Program-made: the position numbers and the translations under genes
The notes under the pieces: generated by a model
Database searches by the model: none
The model's input: the letters and a program-made list of their open reading frames with translations, nothing else
What the model was told of the DNA's origin: nothing
DNA from: Marinomonas vulgaris
Lineage (GTDB): Bacteria > Pseudomonadota > Gammaproteobacteria > Pseudomonadales > Marinomonadaceae
Assembly: GCF_018145875.1 (NCBI RefSeq)
Contig: NZ_JAGSSV010000026.1
Location: 1 to 38,549 of the forward strand
Direction of reading: 5' to 3'
DNA length: 38,549 nucleotides
In this document: positions 9,812 through 19,720 of the stretch, in pieces
How the letters are laid out: every line of letters begins with the position of its first letter
Position numbering within the stretch: the first letter of the stretch is position 1

Positions 9812-10735
9812 GTGAAAGATAAAATCGTGATCGCAACCAGAGAAAGCCAACTTGCTCTTTGGCAAGCTAACAACGTCAAAGCGCAGCTCGAAAGCCTCTA
9901 CCCAGAAATGACCGTAGAATTGCTTGGTATGACCACAAAAGGCGATCAAATTCTGGATTCTCCCTTGTCCAAAATTGGTGGCAAAGGCTTATTTGTTAAA
10001 GAGCTTGAAAAAGCCTTGGTGGAAGGTCGCGCTGACATTGCCGTGCATTCCATGAAAGACGTGCCCATGGCGTTCCCTGAAGGCTTAGGCTTAGCGGTTA
10101 TATGTGAACGAGAAGACCCAACCGACGCCTTTGTGTCAAATCACATTGAATCTTTAGAGCAATTACCTGAAGGCGCTATTGTGGGAACTTCCAGCTTACG
10201 CCGTTCATGTCAGTTAAAGATGCACCGCCCCGATTTGATCATTAAAGATTTACGCGGCAACGTGAACACCCGTTTACGCAAAATGGACGATGGCGAGTAC
10301 GATGCTATTATTCTGGCCACTGCCGGCTTACTTCGTCTTGAAATGAACGACCGAATTCGTCAAAGAATCCCCGCCGAAACCAGCTTACCCGCCGGTGGAC
10401 AAGGCGCCATGGGCATTGAATGTCGCTCAGACGATTTACAAACCATTGAGCTGTTAGCGCCCTTGCAACACGAAGAAACCGCCGTACGCGTGATCGCGGA
10501 ACGTGCCGTCAACGAGCGCTTAAATGGTGGTTGCCAAGCCCCTATTGCCTGTTTTGCTACACTCACGGACGACACTATTTGGCTACGCGCCTTAGTCGGC
10601 AGCCCTGATGGTAAAACCATGATCGAAGGGGAGATTCGTGGCCATAAAGACGATGCCAAAGCCCTTGGCGTTGAATTGGCGGATGATTTGCTGGCGCGTG
10701 GTGCAGATGTGGTTCTTGCCGCTATTTATCAGTAA
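9812..10735 (+). CDS. hemC: Hydroxymethylbilane synthase (porphobilinogen deaminase)
   Basis: Joins four porphobilinogen molecules into hydroxymethylbilane in tetrapyrrole synthesis. The dipyrromethane cofactor cysteine is Cys241 in [16 protein letters not shown] and [10 protein letters not shown] are family signatures. A GTG at 9812 is the preferred start: AGGAG lies 5 bases upstream, and the protein then begins [14 protein letters not shown] as in relatives. The longer TTG reading from 9782 adds 10 unconserved residues. Length is 307 aa. It is the first gene of hemC-hemD-hemX-hemY. Confidence 0.96.
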   Translation: MKDKIVIATRESQLALWQANNVKAQLESLYPEMTVELLGMTTKGDQILDSPLSKIGGKGLFVKELEKALVEGRADIAVHSMKDVPMAFPEGLGLAVICEREDPTDAFVSNHIESLEQLPEGAIVGTSSLRRSCQLKMHRPDLIIKDLRGNVNTRLRKMDDGEYDAIILATAGLLRLEMNDRIRQRIPAETSLPAGGQGAMGIECRSDDLQTIELLAPLQHEETAVRVIAERAVNERLNGGCQAPIACFATLTDDTIWLRALVGSPDGKTMIEGEIRGHKDDAKALGVELADDLLARGADVVLAAIYQ

Positions 10736-10783
10736 TTATTAATTTATACACCCTAGATTTACAGACCAACAGGCGCCACGTGA

Positions 10784-11545
10784 ATGCAAGATTGCCGTAT
10801 TTTAATCACTCGTCCAGAACCTGAAAACACCCTTAGCCGGGAACGTCTTAGCGCGCTCGGCTGGGAAACTGTGCCACTGCCTATGTTAGAGATTGTGCCG
10901 ATCCAAGGCACCAATCAACAGCTGGCGATTCGCGCACAAGTGTTTGATATTGATGAATTCGACTACGTGATTTTTGTCAGCAAAAATGCCGCGCGGATGG
11001 CCTGTGAGTGGTTAGATTCTTGCTGGCCCATGTTGCCAGAAGGCATTCATTGGTTAGGTATCGGCCAAGGTACAACTCAAGCTCTGTTGGATGAAGGCAT
11101 TCCAGCCTTATCCAACCCAGGCCATACCACTGAAGCCTTGCTCGACTGGTTGAAGCCGGTGAAGATGACCCACAAAAAAATCTTAATTGTACGTGGTGTT
11201 GGAGGCCGGCCAGAACTTGGTCAAAAATTGGAAGAAAAAGGCGCAACAGTCAGTTATTTGTCTTTATATGAACGACGTAAGCCTAACTACAGCGCACAAA
11301 CGTTTTTCATGTTGCCTGATATCAATCTAATATGGATTACCAGTGGCGAAAGCTTAAACAATCTTTCAGAATACGTAAATCAACACAAACCCGAATGGAA
11401 GCGCTTGCCGATACTCACACCCAGCACAAGAGTGAATCAGCAAGCCAAAGAAATGGGGTGGATAAACGCCACCTGCGCACAGGGCGCTGACGATAACAGC
11501 TTGATCAAAGCGACTGAATCTCACATAGGAAAACAGAATGACTGA
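10784..11545 (+). CDS. hemD: Uroporphyrinogen-III synthase
   Basis: Closes and inverts the D ring of hydroxymethylbilane to give uroporphyrinogen III. The protein is poorly conserved in sequence, as the family is. It shows the N-terminal ILITRPEPEN pattern, the FVSKNAAR motif and the second-domain stretch ILIVRGVGGR, and is 253 aa long. It follows hemC at about 48 bases and overlaps the next gene by 8 bases, which supports an operon and the pathway assignment. Confidence 0.92.
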   Translation: MQDCRILITRPEPENTLSRERLSALGWETVPLPMLEIVPIQGTNQQLAIRAQVFDIDEFDYVIFVSKNAARMACEWLDSCWPMLPEGIHWLGIGQGTTQALLDEGIPALSNPGHTTEALLDWLKPVKMTHKKILIVRGVGGRPELGQKLEEKGATVSYLSLYERRKPNYSAQTFFMLPDINLIWITSGESLNNLSEYVNQHKPEWKRLPILTPSTRVNQQAKEMGWINATCAQGADDNSLIKATESHIGKQND

Positions 11546-12908
11546 GAATAATAAGCCAGAAACACGCCCAGACAACGACACTGATTCAGCGCCTGCCATC
11601 GAAAAAAAGACTTCAAAACCCTCTTTTGAGGGACGAAAAACACATTTAGACGCTCCCAACAAGACACTCCCTTTTGTCGCTGTTGGGCTGTCTGTCGTTG
11701 CTCTTGCCTGCAGCGGCTGGCTGTACTTTCAAAGCACACAACACATATTAGAACGGGACATACAAACTCTGTCTCGCCAGCAAGCACAATTCGAACGTCA
11801 ACTCGACACCAATGCCACCAGCAGAGCACAACTCAACCAATTGACCGAACAGGTTCAACGTTCAATACAAGCAGGCAATCAGCAAAATCGTCAATTAGTC
11901 ACGCAACTGGCCCAACAAGACGAAAAAGTTTTAGCACTGGAAACCAAGCTTAGTCGCTTAAACAACACCACCAAAGAAGATTGGAAACTAGCCGAAGCAG
12001 AATACTTGATTCGCCTCGCCAATCAGCGCCTACTCTTAGAATCGGACAGCGACAGTGCCGCTACATTGCTGATTAACGCCGACGATATTCTAAACGAGCT
12101 AGAAGACCCGATCACCTTTGATACTCGTAAAGCTTTAGCCAAAGACATTCAGGCACTCAAATCCATTAGTCAGTTCGACTTAGAAGGCGCTTACCTCAAG
12201 TTAAACGCCCTATATGACAGTGTGACGGACTTACCACAAAGGGAGCCGTCTAAAGAATGGCAAGACAAAGCGACAGATAATACACAAGCTACAGTAAACA
12301 CAGACACCACGCACATGATGTCAGTGCTAAACAGCTTTTGGGATTCGCTACGTTCTTTGGTGGTGATTAATTACAACCACAAGCCGATCAACGCCCTATT
12401 GCCACCCGCCGAATACCAACAACTGATCGCGGGCATACAGCTTCAGTTAGACATCGCTCAAGTGGCTCTAATCAAAGGCGAACCGGTCATTTATCAACAA
12501 GCCTTATCGCGTATCGCTAACGCCATCACGGTACACTTTGATACCGAGTCAAACACGGTGACGTCCTTTTTATCGAGTTTAACCGCTCTGCAACAACTGA
12601 ACCCGTCACCCAACCTACCCTTGCCTAGAGATTCGCTCATGGCAATGAAGTCCTTGATGCAAGAATGGAACAGCCGTCGCATCAGCGCACCGGAAACAAG
12701 CGCTCCAGAAATCGAGACAAAAGCAGAGCCTGTATCTCCTTCTGTAGACGTCAAGGTGGAAGTAACAACCAAAGCCAATACCGACCAGCCGGCTGACAAC
12801 CTTTCCTCTGATAGCGAAGAGCCAATCGTTCAGCCAGAAGAGGCGCTGAAACCAGCCACCGAAGAGCAGACTAACTCGACAACCACCAACACAGGAGATG
12901 ACGCATGA
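11538..12908 (+). CDS. hemX: HemX-family inner-membrane protein
   Basis: A 456-aa protein of the family often labelled uroporphyrinogen-III C-methyltransferase. It shows no methyltransferase fold, and its real role in haem synthesis is unknown. A polar N-terminal region is followed by one membrane segment (about residues 47-66). A glutamine-rich coiled coil (about residues 70-135) comes next, then a helical periplasmic domain and a low-complexity acidic tail from about residue 385. The ribosome-binding site AGGAAA precedes the ATG. The gene overlaps hemD by 8 bases and hemY by ATGA, so translation is probably coupled. Confidence 0.9.
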   Translation: MTENNKPETRPDNDTDSAPAIEKKTSKPSFEGRKTHLDAPNKTLPFVAVGLSVVALACSGWLYFQSTQHILERDIQTLSRQQAQFERQLDTNATSRAQLNQLTEQVQRSIQAGNQQNRQLVTQLAQQDEKVLALETKLSRLNNTTKEDWKLAEAEYLIRLANQRLLLESDSDSAATLLINADDILNELEDPITFDTRKALAKDIQALKSISQFDLEGAYLKLNALYDSVTDLPQREPSKEWQDKATDNTQATVNTDTTHMMSVLNSFWDSLRSLVVINYNHKPINALLPPAEYQQLIAGIQLQLDIAQVALIKGEPVIYQQALSRIANAITVHFDTESNTVTSFLSSLTALQQLNPSPNLPLPRDSLMAMKSLMQEWNSRRISAPETSAPEIETKAEPVSPSVDVKVEVTTKANTDQPADNLSSDSEEPIVQPEEALKPATEEQTNSTTTNTGDDA

Positions 12909-14134
12909 GAAAACTCCTCTTTTTATTGGTCATCATGATGGCCGTTGGCGGCGTGTTGGGTTTGCTAATGCGTCAGGACAGCGGCTACGTCCTGCTCGCA
13001 TACAATGGCGTCACTGTCGAAACCAGCTTGTGGGTGTTGGCCGCCGCCATGATCGTTGCTTTGTTCGTGTTAAGCTGGATCAAACGCATTGTGTTTATCG
13101 CCCTTAGACCAAGTAACTCTTTGGCTAAGGTAACAGGGAATTTGGCGCAGAAAAGAGCGTCTCGCAATACCATTCGAGGCATGTTGGAGCTTGTCGGTGG
13201 CAATTGGAATAAAGCGGAAAAGCTTTTAACAAACAGCGCAGAAAAAGTTCCGTACCCTTTGATTAACTATATCAGTGCCGCTTATGCCGCCAGCGAACAA
13301 GACGAACATGAACGTTCTAAAGCACTGCTGCGAGCGGCTCATAAATCCACACCAGAAGCTGAGTTCGCCATTGGTTTTGCACAGAGCCAGATACAAATTA
13401 AGCAAGAGCATTACGAAGGGGCACTGGCCTCATTACTACGCTTACAAAAACTCAAACCAAAGCACAAACAAGTCGTCAAGATGCTGGTTACCGTATACAC
13501 CAAGCTAAAAGATTGGGATGCATTGCTAACCCTAACGCCGACGTTAAAAAAAGACGGCATTTTCGACGAGCACAACATGCTTGAACTGGAACGCAACGCC
13601 TTTCTAGCGTTACTCGATAAAATCAAGTTCCGTAACAAACTTGGCCAAAATACCAAGGAACTGGTCGCTGAAGTCGAGAGTTTATGGAACAAACTCGACA
13701 CTTTGGCGCAAGACGATGAAATGCGCCTGCTCTACGCACAAACCTTGATTCAATTCGGTGATGACAGCAAAGCCGAGCACTTCATTCGCAGCAGTCTAAA
13801 TCACAAATGGTCCGAGAAGCTTATTTATCAGTACGGCAATATTCAGCAAGATAATCTCAAAAAACGTCTGGCGCACTGCGAGCAATGGCTGAAAAAAGAA
13901 CCTGCCAGCGCCAACTTGTATTTGGTCTGCGGTCGGCTAAGTCAGTCTTTAATGCTATGGGGAAAAGCCCGAGACTATTATGAACAAGCTCTAAGCATAG
14001 ATACGCAGAATGAAGCTCTGGCTGAATTGAGCCGTTTACTAAAAGCCATGGGCGACATCAAAGCGAGCCAAGATCTGATGATGATTACCTTGAACCAAGC
14101 CAGCAATCAGTTAAAGCCGTTGCCGTTGCCTTAA
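12905..14134 (+). CDS. hemY: HemY, TPR-containing inner-membrane protein of the haem operon
   Basis: A 409-aa protein with two N-terminal membrane segments (about residues 3-20 and 40-60), then a cytoplasmic or periplasmic helical region with TPR-like repeats. This is the proteobacterial HemY that follows hemX, not protoporphyrinogen oxidase; its biochemical role is unclear. The start overlaps the hemX stop (ATGA), and GGAG lies 7 bases before the ATG. It is the last gene of the operon, closed by the hairpin at 14165-14190. Confidence 0.9.
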   Translation: MRKLLFLLVIMMAVGGVLGLLMRQDSGYVLLAYNGVTVETSLWVLAAAMIVALFVLSWIKRIVFIALRPSNSLAKVTGNLAQKRASRNTIRGMLELVGGNWNKAEKLLTNSAEKVPYPLINYISAAYAASEQDEHERSKALLRAAHKSTPEAEFAIGFAQSQIQIKQEHYEGALASLLRLQKLKPKHKQVVKMLVTVYTKLKDWDALLTLTPTLKKDGIFDEHNMLELERNAFLALLDKIKFRNKLGQNTKELVAEVESLWNKLDTLAQDDEMRLLYAQTLIQFGDDSKAEHFIRSSLNHKWSEKLIYQYGNIQQDNLKKRLAHCEQWLKKEPASANLYLVCGRLSQSLMLWGKARDYYEQALSIDTQNEALAELSRLLKAMGDIKASQDLMMITLNQASNQLKPLPLP

Positions 14135-14164
14135 CGTTAATATCAGCATTCATCTTTACCATAT

Positions 14165-14190
14165 AAAACGCGGCTAGATAGCCGCGTTTT
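14165..14190. terminator. Intrinsic terminator after the hem operon
   Basis: A perfect 11-bp stem, AAAACGCGGCT with AGCCGCGTTTT, around the loop AGAT. It lies between the convergent hemY and permease genes and can act in both directions. Confidence 0.85.
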
Positions 14191-14235
14191 ACTTTCACAA
14201 GACGGGTACTCAGTAGATTGGTTCTAAAGAATTGA

Positions 14236-15144
14236 CTAGGGTAGGATTTTATTCAGCCAACGCGTCAATACCGGCAACATAGAAGTCGGAATCTGCATGG
14301 CGCCCGCCAGAGGCAAAAACGCTGGCCCAAGCAGCACCCCAGCAATACTGTAAGTCAACAGCACGTTGCGATTCCCCGATGTGATCGCCGCGGTCAAAGC
14401 AATTTCTTTGCCTTGTTTTCGATAGCACACATACGCCAAAATAAAAAACAATCCACATAACGACGTCGCAATGATGAAGTAGTCCAGTGCCATCATTGGG
14501 TCTTGATCGAATAACAAACGAAAGCTTCCTACCAAACCAAAGGGGAAAGCAAATACCAGCAGAATAGTGTAAGGGGAAATTTTCAACAAGAAACGCCCCA
14601 AAACTTCCTCTGGCAACAAGCGGTGCACCATAAACGAAAATAGCATGGGACCAAAAATAAACACCATCAAGCGAGTGAAATAGCTCGCCCAGTCCAATTC
14701 AACTTTTTCTGTCTGGCACACCATTAAGGTTACAAAAATAGACACTGGCAAAACTAACGTAGTGGCAATTGTCATCGCCATCGCATGTAAACTATCAAAA
14801 CCAAGCGCTCGAACAATCGCTGGCGTAGCAAACAAAGATCCAGTTGCAGCAACAGCAACTACTGCCAATAACAGATCCGCATCGAAGGACAACCACCAGC
14901 CTACACTTCCGACAATGACCATCAAGACCACCGAATGCAACAGGGAATACAACCAAACACCCACACTACCTAAACGTTTAATCAAGGCGTTTTGCTTCAT
15001 TCCTAACAAGGTTAATGTCATTAAGGTGAACAACACCGCGGGTAAAAACGGAAAAATGGCCGTCGACACAGAGGGCAGTAAAAAGCCCAGAACAGCAAAG
15101 GAAACCATGAAAGGAAGGGAATGACGAACAACAAAACGCAACAT
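14236..15144 (-). CDS. Bile acid:sodium symporter (BASS)-like membrane transporter
   Basis: A 302-aa very hydrophobic protein with about nine to ten membrane segments. The C-terminal stretch with TSGNRNVLL, followed by a hydrophobic segment ending near the C-terminus, resembles the sodium-dependent BASS/arsenite (ACR3-like) fold. The substrate cannot be told from sequence. AAGGTG precedes the ATG by about 9 bases. It is monocistronic: a terminator lies downstream and a small divergent gap upstream. Confidence 0.7.
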   Translation of the reverse strand: MLRFVVRHSLPFMVSFAVLGFLLPSVSTAIFPFLPAVLFTLMTLTLLGMKQNALIKRLGSVGVWLYSLLHSVVLMVIVGSVGWWLSFDADLLLAVVAVAATGSLFATPAIVRALGFDSLHAMAMTIATTLVLPVSIFVTLMVCQTEKVELDWASYFTRLMVFIFGPMLFSFMVHRLLPEEVLGRFLLKISPYTILLVFAFPFGLVGSFRLLFDQDPMMALDYFIIATSLCGLFFILAYVCYRKQGKEIALTAAITSGNRNVLLTYSIAGVLLGPAFLPLAGAMQIPTSMLPVLTRWLNKILP

Positions 15145-15197
15145 AGTGGGTTACACCTTAATAAGCAGCCCTGCTTTAAGTAACCATAACAATCCGA

Positions 15198-15383
15198 TTA
15201 TTTTTTGGAGCTGCAATAGATTTTATTATTTTCAGGTAATTCAGCCATCTCAATCACCCATTCAGCACGAGCCTGGTCAAACGCGGCACGAAGCGCGACA
15301 AGCTTATCACTCTGATCAAGAGAATCCTCTTTTTCATCGTCGACCTGACAAGATACTGGAAATGGTATCAGATTATTCTTCAT
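15198..15383 (-). CDS. Small hypothetical protein
   Basis: A 61-aa ORF with a normal amino-acid mix (charged and helical in the middle, basic end). No membrane segment or known motif is seen. GAGAT is a weak ribosome-binding site 8 bases before the ATG. It occupies most of the 329-base gap between the permease and yaaA. It could be real or a chance frame. Confidence 0.4.
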   Translation of the reverse strand: MKNNLIPFPVSCQVDDEKEDSLDQSDKLVALRAAFDQARAEWVIEMAELPENNKIYCSSKK

Positions 15384-15473
15384 AAACTATCTCTATTAAA
15401 GCATTGTCTGGATATCTATCGGCACTCTATGGATAATCTTTAAAACGCCCAATTTGAGCACACGGAGTTCACC

Positions 15474-16256
15474 ATGAAGTTTTTAATCTCGCCGGCCAAA
15501 ACGCTGGATCTAACCTCTACACCAAGCATCGATACCTACAGCTTGCCAGAATTGCTGGACGATTCGCAACAACTCATTACTACCATTAAGCCCAGCACAC
15601 CTGCTGACATCGCTACTTTGATGAAACTCAGCGACAACCTAGCTACGCTGAATGTATCACGCTATCAAGCGTGGCAAAAAAATCACACCCCAGAAAACAG
15701 TCGTCCTGCGGTTTACACCTTTATGGGCGATGTTTACACAGGATTAGACGCCTACTCATTAAGCGAAGACGATATGGCGTATGCCCAAGACTCGTTACGT
15801 ATTTTAAGTGGTCTTTACGGTGTACTGAAACCGTTGGATCTTATGCAAGCCTATCGTCTTGAAATGGGCACAAAATTGGCCAACGACCGCGGCAGTAATC
15901 TTTATCAATTCTGGGGAGACATTATCGTTGATACATTAAACGACACGTTGGAAGAAGATGAACTCTTGGTGAACTTAGCATCGAACGAGTACTTTAAAGC
16001 CGTTAATAAGAAAAAGCTCAAAGCGCCACTCATTACGCCGAATTTTTTAGACGAGAAAAACGGCACCTTTAAAGTCATCAGCTTTTATGCGAAAAAAGCC
16101 CGTGGTTTAATGGCACGTTACCTTATCGAAAACCGCTGCCAAACATTAGATGACATCAAGGCATTTGATTTGGCTGGCTATCGGTACGACCCAGCTCAGT
16201 CCACCAAAAGCACCCCTGTGTTTGTTCGCCCGGAAAGTGCTCAACCTCAAAAATAA
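15474..16256 (+). CDS. yaaA: YaaA family peroxide-stress protein (DUF328)
   Basis: The E. coli member lowers intracellular free iron and DNA damage under hydrogen peroxide, and the fold binds DNA. This 260-aa protein begins with the family hallmark MKFLISPAKTLD and has GLYGVLKPLDLMQAYRLEM in the middle and a conserved SFYAKKARG motif. GGAG lies 7 bases before the ATG. It is convergent with prmC, with only 4 bases between stops. Confidence 0.95.
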   Translation: MKFLISPAKTLDLTSTPSIDTYSLPELLDDSQQLITTIKPSTPADIATLMKLSDNLATLNVSRYQAWQKNHTPENSRPAVYTFMGDVYTGLDAYSLSEDDMAYAQDSLRILSGLYGVLKPLDLMQAYRLEMGTKLANDRGSNLYQFWGDIIVDTLNDTLEEDELLVNLASNEYFKAVNKKKLKAPLITPNFLDEKNGTFKVISFYAKKARGLMARYLIENRCQTLDDIKAFDLAGYRYDPAQSTKSTPVFVRPESAQPQK

Positions 16257-16260
16257 CCCT

Positions 16261-17115
16261 CTAGACCTGAGTCCATTGTCCCATGGTCACTCTGTCGTTG
16301 CCGCCTAAGTCTTGAAAACTGGCCACCTTAGTAAACCCTCTGGTGGTTAAGTATTCTCGCACTGCCGCGGCTTGGTCATAACCGTGTTCGAATATCAGAT
16401 ACCCTTGCGGCGCTAGAAAGTCCGGTGCAGTAGCAACAATGTGTTCGATATCCGCCAAACCATGATTGTCGGCGATTAAGGCGCTCTTGGGCTCAAAACG
16501 CACATCCCCTTGGGACAAGTGTTTGTCGTCTGGATCAATGTAAGGCGGATTGGAAACAATCACCTCAAAAGGCGCTTGTTCTTGTAATGCATCAAACCAA
16601 CTGCTTTGCAGGAAAGTCGCATTGCGAATACGATTGCGCGTTGCATTGCGTCCCGCTAATTCGACGGCGCCATCGATAAGATCCACACCAATTACGGTAG
16701 AATGAGGCAATTCCGCTGCCAACGATAAAGCAACGGCACCCGTGCCGGTTCCTAAATCTAAAATACGTGTCGTTGGGGTTTGATCTGTTTGTTCTAACAC
16801 CTGCAAAGCCACTTCCACCAGCCGCTCGGTGTCTGCTCGGGGGATTAGGGTGCAAGGCGACACTTCCAACTCTAGGCTCCAAAAAGCTTGATGACCTAAT
16901 AAATACGCCACTGGCTCGCCTTGTTCACGGCGACTGAGCAAGTCATCAAACACCCTAATATTGTCGTCACTGACCTGCTTTTCGGGCCAAGTGTAAAAAT
17001 ACGAGGTGGATACGTCGAGCACATGCGCTAACAAGAGTTGCGCATCTAACTGAGCGGTCTCAGAGACAAAATTAAGGCGCTCGTAAGCGCCTTTTAACAA
17101 TAACTCAATTCTCAT
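16261..17115 (-). CDS. prmC: Peptide chain release factor N5-glutamine methyltransferase
   Basis: Methylates the glutamine of the GGQ motif in release factors RF1 and RF2, using S-adenosylmethionine. The AdoMet-binding glycine motif DLGTGTGAVAL and the catalytic NPPY (about residues 189-192) are present. Length is 284 aa. It follows prfA, its substrate, on the same strand after 48 bases, as in most gammaproteobacteria (hemA-prfA-prmC). Confidence 0.96.
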   Translation of the reverse strand: MRIELLLKGAYERLNFVSETAQLDAQLLLAHVLDVSTSYFYTWPEKQVSDDNIRVFDDLLSRREQGEPVAYLLGHQAFWSLELEVSPCTLIPRADTERLVEVALQVLEQTDQTPTTRILDLGTGTGAVALSLAAELPHSTVIGVDLIDGAVELAGRNATRNRIRNATFLQSSWFDALQEQAPFEVIVSNPPYIDPDDKHLSQGDVRFEPKSALIADNHGLADIEHIVATAPDFLAPQGYLIFEHGYDQAAAVREYLTTRGFTKVASFQDLGGNDRVTMGQWTQV

Positions 17116-17163
17116 AGATAAATACTTACCTAAAAATTCGCTTCTTAACTTGATTCGTTTAAC

Positions 17164-18252
17164 CTAGTTATCGCCACTCAGTGCGGCAAGCTGCTCAGCT
17201 TGGAATTCGTTTACCAAAGGATTGATCAAAACATCCAAATCACCGGTGACGATCTCGTCCAGCTTGTACAGAGTCAAGTTAATACGATGATCTGTTACAC
17301 GCCCCTGAGGGTAATTGTAGGTACGAATACGCTCAGAACGGTCGCCACTGCCCACCAAAGATTTGCGTGCTTCAGACTGTTCGCTGGCAGCCTTTTCTTG
17401 CTCCGCCGCTTGTAAGCGCGAGGCCAACAGCGACATGGCTTTGGCGCGGTTTTTGTGTTGTGATCGCTCTTCTTGACACTCCACCACCACACCCGTTGGA
17501 ATGTGCGTTAAACGGATCGCTGAATCGGTTTTGTTAACGTGCTGACCACCCGCGCCGGAAGCTCGGAAGGTATCGATACGCAAATCGCCTTTATTGATAA
17601 TAATGTCGTCTAATTCATCCATTTCTGGCATCACCGCCACAGTACAAGCGGAAGTATGAATACGACCTTGCGATTCCGTTGCAGGCACTCGCTGTACACG
17701 GTGTGCGCCGGATTCAAATTTAAGCTTAGAATATGCACCTTCACCGACGATACGAGCAATCACTTCTTTGTAACCGCCGTGTTCGCCATCGCTGGCGCTG
17801 ACAATTTCCACTTTCCAGCGTTGCGTTTCGGCATAACGGGAATACATGCGGAACAAGTCACCAGAGAAAATCGACGCTTCATCGCCACCGGTACCCGCAC
17901 GGACTTCTAAAAAGACGTTGCGTGAATCATTCGGATCTTTCGGTAACAGCAGTTTTTGCAACACCAACTGAAGCGCTTCTTTTTGCGCTTGACCAGACTT
18001 GTACTCTTCCACGCCCATTTCTTTAATGTCTGGGTCAGCGTCGGTCATCATCAATTCGGCTTCAGCGATGTTTTCGTCGATTTGCTGAAAATCATTGAAA
18101 CACTTCACGACTGGCTCAAGTTCAGCATATTCTTTGGAATAAGAGCGAAACAGCTCCTGATCCATAATGACTTCAGCAACGCCAAGCAAAGCGGCCAATT
18201 CGTCGTATCGATCAGACAAACTTTCTAGTTTTAACTTAATGGATTCTTTCAT
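17164..18252 (-). CDS. prfA: Peptide chain release factor 1
   Basis: Recognises UAA and UAG stop codons and triggers peptide release. The GGQ motif is at residues 235-237 ([13 protein letters not shown]). The recognition tripeptide appears as PAT, the RF1 version. Length is 362 aa. It starts 2 bases after the hemA stop and is followed by prmC, which would methylate Gln237. Three genes linking haem precursor synthesis and translation end are co-transcribed. Confidence 0.97.
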   Translation of the reverse strand: MKESIKLKLESLSDRYDELAALLGVAEVIMDQELFRSYSKEYAELEPVVKCFNDFQQIDENIAEAELMMTDADPDIKEMGVEEYKSGQAQKEALQLVLQKLLLPKDPNDSRNVFLEVRAGTGGDEASIFSGDLFRMYSRYAETQRWKVEIVSASDGEHGGYKEVIARIVGEGAYSKLKFESGAHRVQRVPATESQGRIHTSACTVAVMPEMDELDDIIINKGDLRIDTFRASGAGGQHVNKTDSAIRLTHIPTGVVVECQEERSQHKNRAKAMSLLASRLQAAEQEKAASEQSEARKSLVGSGDRSERIRTYNYPQGRVTDHRINLTLYKLDEIVTGDLDVLINPLVNEFQAEQLAALSGDN

Positions 18253-18254
18253 TT

Positions 18255-19523
18255 TTAATTGTCTTTTTCTTGGTAGATGCCCAATACGTTTGAGGCAATG
18301 GTTAGTGCGTCTTGGTCGGCGTCGGCGCCCGCGTCACGTAAATAGCGGGTGGGCGCATGAATGAGCTTATTCATCAGTCCATGGGCCAGTTTATTTAAAG
18401 CTTGTTCGGGAGATTGCCCCATTTCCAAACTTTTCAACGCTTTTTCTAATTCGGCCTGTTTAATGGCTTCAGCAGACTGTCTAAAGGTGACTATCAGCTC
18501 AGAGACTTTGCGCGATTCTAATATGCGGCGATAAGCTTCTAGCCCTTCTTCAATCATCTGCTCAGCCGCTTTTGCTGCATCTTGCCTTGCGCGGACGTTT
18601 TCTTCAATCACTGAATGAAGGTCATCGACGGTATATAGGTAAGCGTCGTTTACTTCTTCGACTTCCGGCTCAATATCTCGCGGAACCGCAATGTCGATCA
18701 ACAACATGGGCGCATGGCGGCGCTTCGACGTTGCTCGCTCAACCATGCCCTTACCAATGATAGGTAGCTGACTGGCGGTCGATGAAATCACAATGTCCGC
18801 TTGCGACAGATAATCGCCAATATCACCAAGCATAATAGCTTCTGCATTAAGCTCATTCGCAAGCGTTTCCGCTCTAGTGAGGGTTCGGTTCGCTACAATG
18901 ATGCGCTTGATGCCGTTTTCTTTTAGGTGCCTGGCAACCAGCTCAATGGTTTGGCCTGCGCCAATCAGTAAGGCGGTATTCTTACGAATATCTGCAAAGA
19001 TACGCTGCGCCAAACTCACGGCAGCAAAGGCAATGGACACAGGGTTCTCGCCAATGGCAGTATCGGTACGGACACGTTTTGCTACCGAAAAAGTACGCTG
19101 AAACAAAGACTCTAACTCAGGACCAATACAAGCGCCCTCTTGAGACACGGCATAGGCTGATTTCACTTGGCCTAGAATTTGTGGCTCTCCCAATATTAAG
19201 GAGTCTAAACCAGAGGCTACTCGCATCACATGTCGCACACTGTCGTCATTAAGATGGGTGTAACAGTATTGCTGCAAATCACTTAATGCCAGACCGTGAT
19301 AATCAGCCAGCCAGGCAATCACGTTGTCGACTTGCTCCTGCTCTTCTACCGCACAATAAAGCTCTGTCCGATTACAAGTAGAGACGATTACCGCTTCATT
19401 TGCCGTTTTATTGGCCACCAAAGAAGACAAGGCATCGATCATTTTTTCAGGCGCAAAGGCCACACGCTCACGTATCGCAACGGGCGCTGTTTTGTGATTT
19501 ACACCGACAGTAATTAGTGGCAT
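18255..19523 (-). CDS. hemA: Glutamyl-tRNA reductase
   Basis: First committed step of C5-pathway tetrapyrrole synthesis: reduces glutamyl-tRNA to glutamate-1-semialdehyde with NADPH. It begins [15 protein letters not shown]. The catalytic cysteine is Cys50 in VSTCNRTE. The NADPH-binding GAGQTI segment and the C-terminal dimerisation helix follow. Length is 422 aa. It is divergent from the TPR lipoprotein gene. A 23-codon upstream reading frame overlaps the hemA start by 10 bases; see findings. In enterobacteria HemA level responds to haem through proteolysis; nothing in this sequence shows that. Confidence 0.97.
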   Translation of the reverse strand: MPLITVGVNHKTAPVAIRERVAFAPEKMIDALSSLVANKTANEAVIVSTCNRTELYCAVEEQEQVDNVIAWLADYHGLALSDLQQYCYTHLNDDSVRHVMRVASGLDSLILGEPQILGQVKSAYAVSQEGACIGPELESLFQRTFSVAKRVRTDTAIGENPVSIAFAAVSLAQRIFADIRKNTALLIGAGQTIELVARHLKENGIKRIIVANRTLTRAETLANELNAEAIMLGDIGDYLSQADIVISSTASQLPIIGKGMVERATSKRRHAPMLLIDIAVPRDIEPEVEEVNDAYLYTVDDLHSVIEENVRARQDAAKAAEQMIEEGLEAYRRILESRKVSELIVTFRQSAEAIKQAELEKALKSLEMGQSPEQALNKLAHGLMNKLIHAPTRYLRDAGADADQDALTIASNVLGIYQEKDN

Positions 19524-19585
19524 TCAGGACTCTTCTCAAGGATCGAGGCAATAGGGTAATGACAGAAGCAAAGCAGCTTCAACAT
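19514..19585 (-). CDS. Possible 23-aa upstream reading frame of hemA
   Basis: An ATG at 19585 opens a 23-codon frame (begins MLKLLCFCHY) that ends TAA inside the first codons of hemA. AAAGAG lies just upstream of the ATG but with only about 2 bases of spacing. A small stem, GAAGC/GCTTC (19566-19581), lies within it. Translation is unproven; it may be chance. Confidence 0.25.
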   Translation of the reverse strand: MLKLLCFCHYPIASILEKSPECH

Positions 19586-19608
19586 GACTCTTTACATAAA
19601 GGAGACAC

Positions 19609-19614
19609 ATTATA
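19609..19614 (-). promoter_or_regulatory. Candidate -10 of the hemA promoter
   Basis: A perfect TATAAT on the minus strand, 86 bases before the hemA start. No good -35 is seen 16-18 bases upstream, so the assignment rests on the -10 alone. Confidence 0.4.
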
Positions 19615-19720
19615 CGAGAAAATGGCTTTTTTTCGCACCCCATATCCTCAATAAAAGTAATAGGATTAGTTTATAGTTAAGCCTGACATAGCGAGCCGCT
19701 AACGATACCATAAGGGTTGT

